Shown here piece after piece: positions 61,131-64,000 of a stretch of 64,000 nt of DNA (position 1 is its first letter; each line of letters starts with the position of its first letter). Source of the stretch: Phycisphaerales bacterium (lineage in GTDB: Bacteria > Planctomycetota > Phycisphaerae > Phycisphaerales > UBA5793); contig JADZAS010000015.1 of assembly GCA_020852515.1 (NCBI GenBank), positions 62,001 through 126,000 of the forward strand, in the 5' to 3' direction. A program made the position numbers and the translations under genes. The notes below the pieces were generated by a model, which saw nothing but the letters and a program-made list of their open reading frames with translations, made no database searches and was not told the origin of the DNA.

Positions 61131-62141
61131 GTGCATTTCTGGCCTTTCGGCGGCAAAGAAAAGTCAAAGCGGCCAAAGACCCGCGCCAAACCGGCCCAGG
61201 CGCCGGCCAAGCGCAGCGCCCCCGCCGCCGATCGATTCGGCTGGCGCGAGGCGGGGCTGTACATCGCCACTTTTGCGGCGCTGATCGCGCTGGGCGCGGG
61301 CGCCTGGGCGTGGTGGTCGTATCAGCCCGTTGATCTGCTCCGCGCCGAAGTCGCCTCGCGCCAGCCCCAGCGTGCGGACATGGCCGAAATCGTCTTCGCC
61401 GAGCCGGTCGTCGGCGTCGAGGGCGTGCGCGAGTCGCTGCTCGCCGCCGCTTATGCCGCCGCACGGCCCAACCCCTTCGACCGCGATGCGCTTCGCGCTA
61501 TCCACGAGAGCCTCGTCGAGAGCCGGTGGATGGAGGATGCGACGATTCGCGTCACGCGCGACCTCGCTACGGTCGAGGTTGATGGAAGAGCGCAGCGCAT
61601 CGACCGCATCACTATCCACGGCCAGTTCCGCCGGCCGTTTGCGATGGTGCGGCGCGACGAGACGGATTACGTCGTGGATGCGTCCGGCACGCGCCTGCCG
61701 GTGACGTATCGCGCGGGCCAGATCGCGGCCCTGCCGGCCATCGTCAACGCCATCGGACCGGTCCCCCCCATCGGCGGCATCTGGCGCGGCGGCGACATCA
61801 CCGACGGGCTGCTGCTTATCGGCTACCTGCGCAAGCAGAATCGCGAGTGGTTCAGCCAGGTCCGCGCCATCGACGTGCAGAACTGGGATGGCGGTGACCG
61901 CAAGCGGGCGCATCTCGCGCTCATCACCGATCGCGGCTACCGCATCGCCTGGGGCCGCGCTGTCGGCCAGGAAGCCGGCATCGAACACCCCGCCTCACAC
62001 AAGGTGCAGGCGCTCGACGCCTACTACCTCACGCGCGGCAAGACCATCGGCAGCCCGCAAGGCACGCTCTACATCAACCAGCCCCTGCTCACCCAGGACC
62101 GCCAGGTCCGCCTGACCGACCCAGGCGAAGAGCCGGGGTGA
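61131..62141 (+). CDS. FtsQ-like cell-division protein
   Basis: A 336-residue bitopic membrane protein starting at GTG 61131. The cytoplasmic part (residues 1-42) is very basic. One transmembrane helix (LYIATFAALIALGAGAWAWW) follows, then a periplasmic domain of about 270 residues without strong motifs. Size, topology and the position after murC, murB and ddl match FtsQ in the dcw cluster, which bridges FtsB/FtsL and septal synthesis. The POTRA-like region is too divergent to confirm by eye, so the assignment is mainly contextual. No ftsA or ftsZ follows. Confidence 0.55.
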   Translation: MHFWPFGGKEKSKRPKTRAKPAQAPAKRSAPAADRFGWREAGLYIATFAALIALGAGAWAWWSYQPVDLLRAEVASRQPQRADMAEIVFAEPVVGVEGVRESLLAAAYAAARPNPFDRDALRAIHESLVESRWMEDATIRVTRDLATVEVDGRAQRIDRITIHGQFRRPFAMVRRDETDYVVDASGTRLPVTYRAGQIAALPAIVNAIGPVPPIGGIWRGGDITDGLLLIGYLRKQNREWFSQVRAIDVQNWDGGDRKRAHLALITDRGYRIAWGRAVGQEAGIEHPASHKVQALDAYYLTRGKTIGSPQGTLYINQPLLTQDRQVRLTDPGEEPG

Positions 62142-62144
62142 ACG

Positions 62145-62322
62145 GCGGCGAAGCGCCGAGAGAGGTGAGAGGAGACAGGAGAAAGGAGAGCGGGCCTCGA
62201 TGCCTTGGCGCCTTGCTGCCTCTCCCCTAATGCCCAGTGCCTAGTGCCTAGTGCCCGGCGCTTCGCCGCCCTGTCGACGATCCTGAGCCCAGTCGAAGGG
62301 AGCGAGGCTTTGCGAGTCGAAG
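62145..62322. repeat. Short-repeat mosaic, inverted order
   Basis: In order: CGGCGAAGCGCCG (about 62145-62158), a GAGAGG/GACAGGAG stretch, GGGCCTCGATGCC, CCTAATGCCCAGTGCCTAGT twice over, CGGCGCTTCGCCG (about 62257-62269) and CCTGAGCCCAGTCGAAGG. The modules match those at 47.6-48.35 kb in reverse. The spacer between two convergent genes holds no gene. Confidence 0.7.
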
Positions 62323-62324
62323 GG

Positions 62325-63689
62325 TCACTCAAACTCATGCACGACGAGCTGGCTGATGGTGCACTCGTTCTGGACCACAGCCTGGAAGAGGATGGTCTGG
62401 CCGCGGGCGATGAGGGGGACGGGGCGCGTGATCGATGCGACGCCATCCTGGTCCGCAATGGCGCTGCCGATCACCGTCGGCTGATCGAGTTGCAGGGCGT
62501 TCTGCTGCAGGTCGCAGCCGGGGATGCGAGTGCCGCCGCTGTGGAGGGCGTAGAGGAACACGACCTCCGCGCCCGGCGTGGCGCCGGTGAGCGTAAGCGT
62601 GTTCGGACCGGGTGCGGCGCCAGGCACTGGCGAACTGAGTTCCATCGTCGGATTCACGGGATTGATCAGGAACGGATACAGCGTCAGCGGCTGGCCGGCC
62701 ACGTATCCCTCGGCTGCAATCTGCCCAGCATCATTGACGTCCCGCGCCATGCTGATGCGCCAGTTCCTGCGGGGCTTGGGAGGCACGAGGTCGTCGAGGC
62801 GGCGCATGCCGTTGGTCTGGTCCCAGAGGAAGCCGTACACGTTAGTGGGCTGGCGGCCGACCCATCCGACGACTTGGCCGAGGTTGTTGATGCCCCAGGC
62901 GGAACTGCCGATACCAAGTTCTGAGTTGTGCAGATCGACAATCTGCCCATCCACCCAAGCGACGGCGTGAGCATTATCGTTGGGGCCATCCGATTGACCA
63001 ACGATCTGGCCGAGTTCATTGATGGCAATTGCCGTGCTCGGGTCTGATCTCAAGGTGGGCAGAGCAATGACATCACCGTTCTCCCAAAGGACTGCCTTGC
63101 CGTTTCCGTCGGGGTCAACAGACCTGCCCACAAGCTGGCTCGCATTGTTGATGTCGTAGGCTGTTCCACCGCTCCGCCCGAGCGTTGGCAGGGTAGCCAT
63201 CTTCCCGTTTTCCCAGAAGAATCCTCCTCCACTACCGCCCTCATAATCTGAGTACCCAGCAACTTGAGAGAGGTCGTTAATGGCATGTGCTACGCTCTCT
63301 TCACCACCCAGCGTTCCAAGGTCGATCATCTGACCATCGCGCCACAGAAATGCATGTTGATCGCCAAAGACTGATTCGCCGCCCCAGCCCACGACTTCAC
63401 CGAGTTCATTGATATCTTGCGCCGAGCTCAGATGACCTCGAAACGAACCTAGGTCGGCGAAGTCGCCATTCGCTTCCCACATTGTCGCGTGGTAGTAGGT
63501 TCCCGACTCGAAATCCGAGACTCCCGCGAGGCGCCCTGTTTGTGTGAGCGACGCCGCCGCGCCTCCAATGCCATCCACGGCAGGCAATTGGAATAGCGCA
63601 TACCGATAGTCCTGCGCGGCCGCGCTGTGAATGCAGCCAACGGCGCTCACGATTGCAGTCAGACTCATCAGACTGCTTCTAAGTGTCAT
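62325..63689 (-). CDS. HAF-repeat secreted protein with shared C-terminal domain
   Basis: A 454-residue exported protein. ATG 63689 follows GGAGA by 8 bases. The signal segment ends in CIHSAAAQDYRY. The body has five or six HAF-type repeats of about 45 residues (LGTLGGEESVAHAINDLSQ, TLGRSGGTAYDINNASQLVG, AIAINELGQIVGQSDG), a fold resembling beta-propeller blades of unknown role. The last 105 residues are the domain shared with the proteins at 24317 and 26810 (TLTGATPGAEVVFLYAL, GTRIPGCDL, ISQLVVHEFE). Confidence 0.72.
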   Translation of the reverse strand: MTLRSSLMSLTAIVSAVGCIHSAAAQDYRYALFQLPAVDGIGGAAASLTQTGRLAGVSDFESGTYYHATMWEANGDFADLGSFRGHLSSAQDINELGEVVGWGGESVFGDQHAFLWRDGQMIDLGTLGGEESVAHAINDLSQVAGYSDYEGGSGGGFFWENGKMATLPTLGRSGGTAYDINNASQLVGRSVDPDGNGKAVLWENGDVIALPTLRSDPSTAIAINELGQIVGQSDGPNDNAHAVAWVDGQIVDLHNSELGIGSSAWGINNLGQVVGWVGRQPTNVYGFLWDQTNGMRRLDDLVPPKPRRNWRISMARDVNDAGQIAAEGYVAGQPLTLYPFLINPVNPTMELSSPVPGAAPGPNTLTLTGATPGAEVVFLYALHSGGTRIPGCDLQQNALQLDQPTVIGSAIADQDGVASITRPVPLIARGQTILFQAVVQNECTISQLVVHEFE

Positions 63690-63755
63690 CTCAATGATCT
63701 CCATTCTCGCAAATCCGCGCAAGAGTTTTCACTCTTCCGCTGATGAGTGAGTCGC

Positions 63756-64000
63756 CTAGTTGCAATCCGGACAGACGTCTTCAACGTCGCACCCTTCACC
63801 GTGCGGCACGAAGTTGCTGATGTTGTACTTCGCGGCGGCGTCCACGTAGGCCGTCTTCAGCGGGGTATACCGCGCCGTGTTCGTTTGCTCGAAGAAGCTG
63901 GCACTTCGCACCTGGTTGCCGATCAGGCCCTCAATCAGGAACGGGCTCTGCGTGTCCCAACTTGAGCCCGTCTGCCATTGGCGCGCCGACCAGCACGCTG
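63756..64000 (-). CDS. C-terminal end of a secreted protein (5' part outside window)
   Basis: An open frame without a start runs from the right edge to a TAG at 63756-63758. The 81 residues end in CDVEDVCPDCN, a Cys-rich tail, preceded by SFFEQTNTARYTPLKTAYVD and KYNISNFVPHGEGC. The spacing of four Cys suggests disulfide bonds or metal binding at the C-terminus. It is 67 bases upstream of the HAF-repeat gene in the same orientation. I do not recognise the family. Confidence 0.5.
   Translation of the reverse strand, partial: ACWSARQWQTGSSWDTQSPFLIEGLIGNQVRSASFFEQTNTARYTPLKTAYVDAAAKYNISNFVPHGEGCDVEDVCPDCN

Overview
The window is GC-rich chromosomal DNA from a Gram-negative bacterium. It most resembles a planctomycete, probably of the class Phycisphaerae; this is inferred from the gene repertoire and no marker gene is present. 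Supporting signs are outer-membrane and LPS genes (lptF/lptG, lpxK, rfaE2, a GT9 glycosyltransferase) next to peptidoglycan genes (murC, murB, ddl and an ftsQ-like gene), several membrane proteins with CPECG zinc-ribbon modules, large secreted proteins with FG-GAP or HAF repeats and a shared C-terminal domain, and prepilin clusters with large PilX-like members. ATGA, GTGA and TTGA stop/start overlaps are common.

Layout. 0-3.2 kb: a minus-strand prepilin operon (PilV-like, PilW-like, PilX-like, then a second PilV-like gene cut by the window edge). 3.4-8.5 kb: the LptF/LptG pair, a methyltransferase, a DUF486 protein, a ribosome-hibernation factor and a 1-Cys peroxiredoxin. 8.5-14.3 kb: a membrane P-loop ATPase, a sugar-phosphate transferase, and an ankyrin gene lying between the transferase and a diverged copy of its 3' end. 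14.3-24.1 kb: dprA, gpmI, an MMPL/RND transporter, a SurA-like chaperone, two coupled membrane proteins and a radical SAM enzyme. 24.3-33.3 kb: large exported proteins and an HTH protein with a consensus promoter and operator-like repeat. 33.4-41.1 kb: an overlapping operon (GT9, maf, membrane protein, lpxK, rfaE2), a secreted helical protein between 38-bp identical direct repeats, an MFS transporter and a YggS protein.

41.3-52.6 kb is the accessory part. It has a RAYT transposase flanked by inverted REP-like elements with a third array 1.2 kb away, a small ankyrin gene, a decayed secreted-protein gene, a GT39-like/UbiA pair, sdhB, a PilZ protein, dense short-repeat mosaics, and a block less GC-rich by eye. 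That block holds a NERD nuclease-like protein, two small divergent genes and a PD-(D/E)XK-DUF2075 nuclease-helicase. 52.6-64 kb returns to housekeeping functions: a PepSY-like lipoprotein, bioB, an AraC regulator, a Nudix hydrolase, then murC, lipoprotein, murB, ddl and ftsQ-like, ending with a HAF-repeat protein and the tail of another secreted protein.

The most unusual signals are the mosaics of short modules recurring in similar order at several gene ends, the RAYT/REP arrays, two single-gene segments bordered by duplicated 3' ends of the upstream gene, and the possible defence cluster at 48-52 kb.
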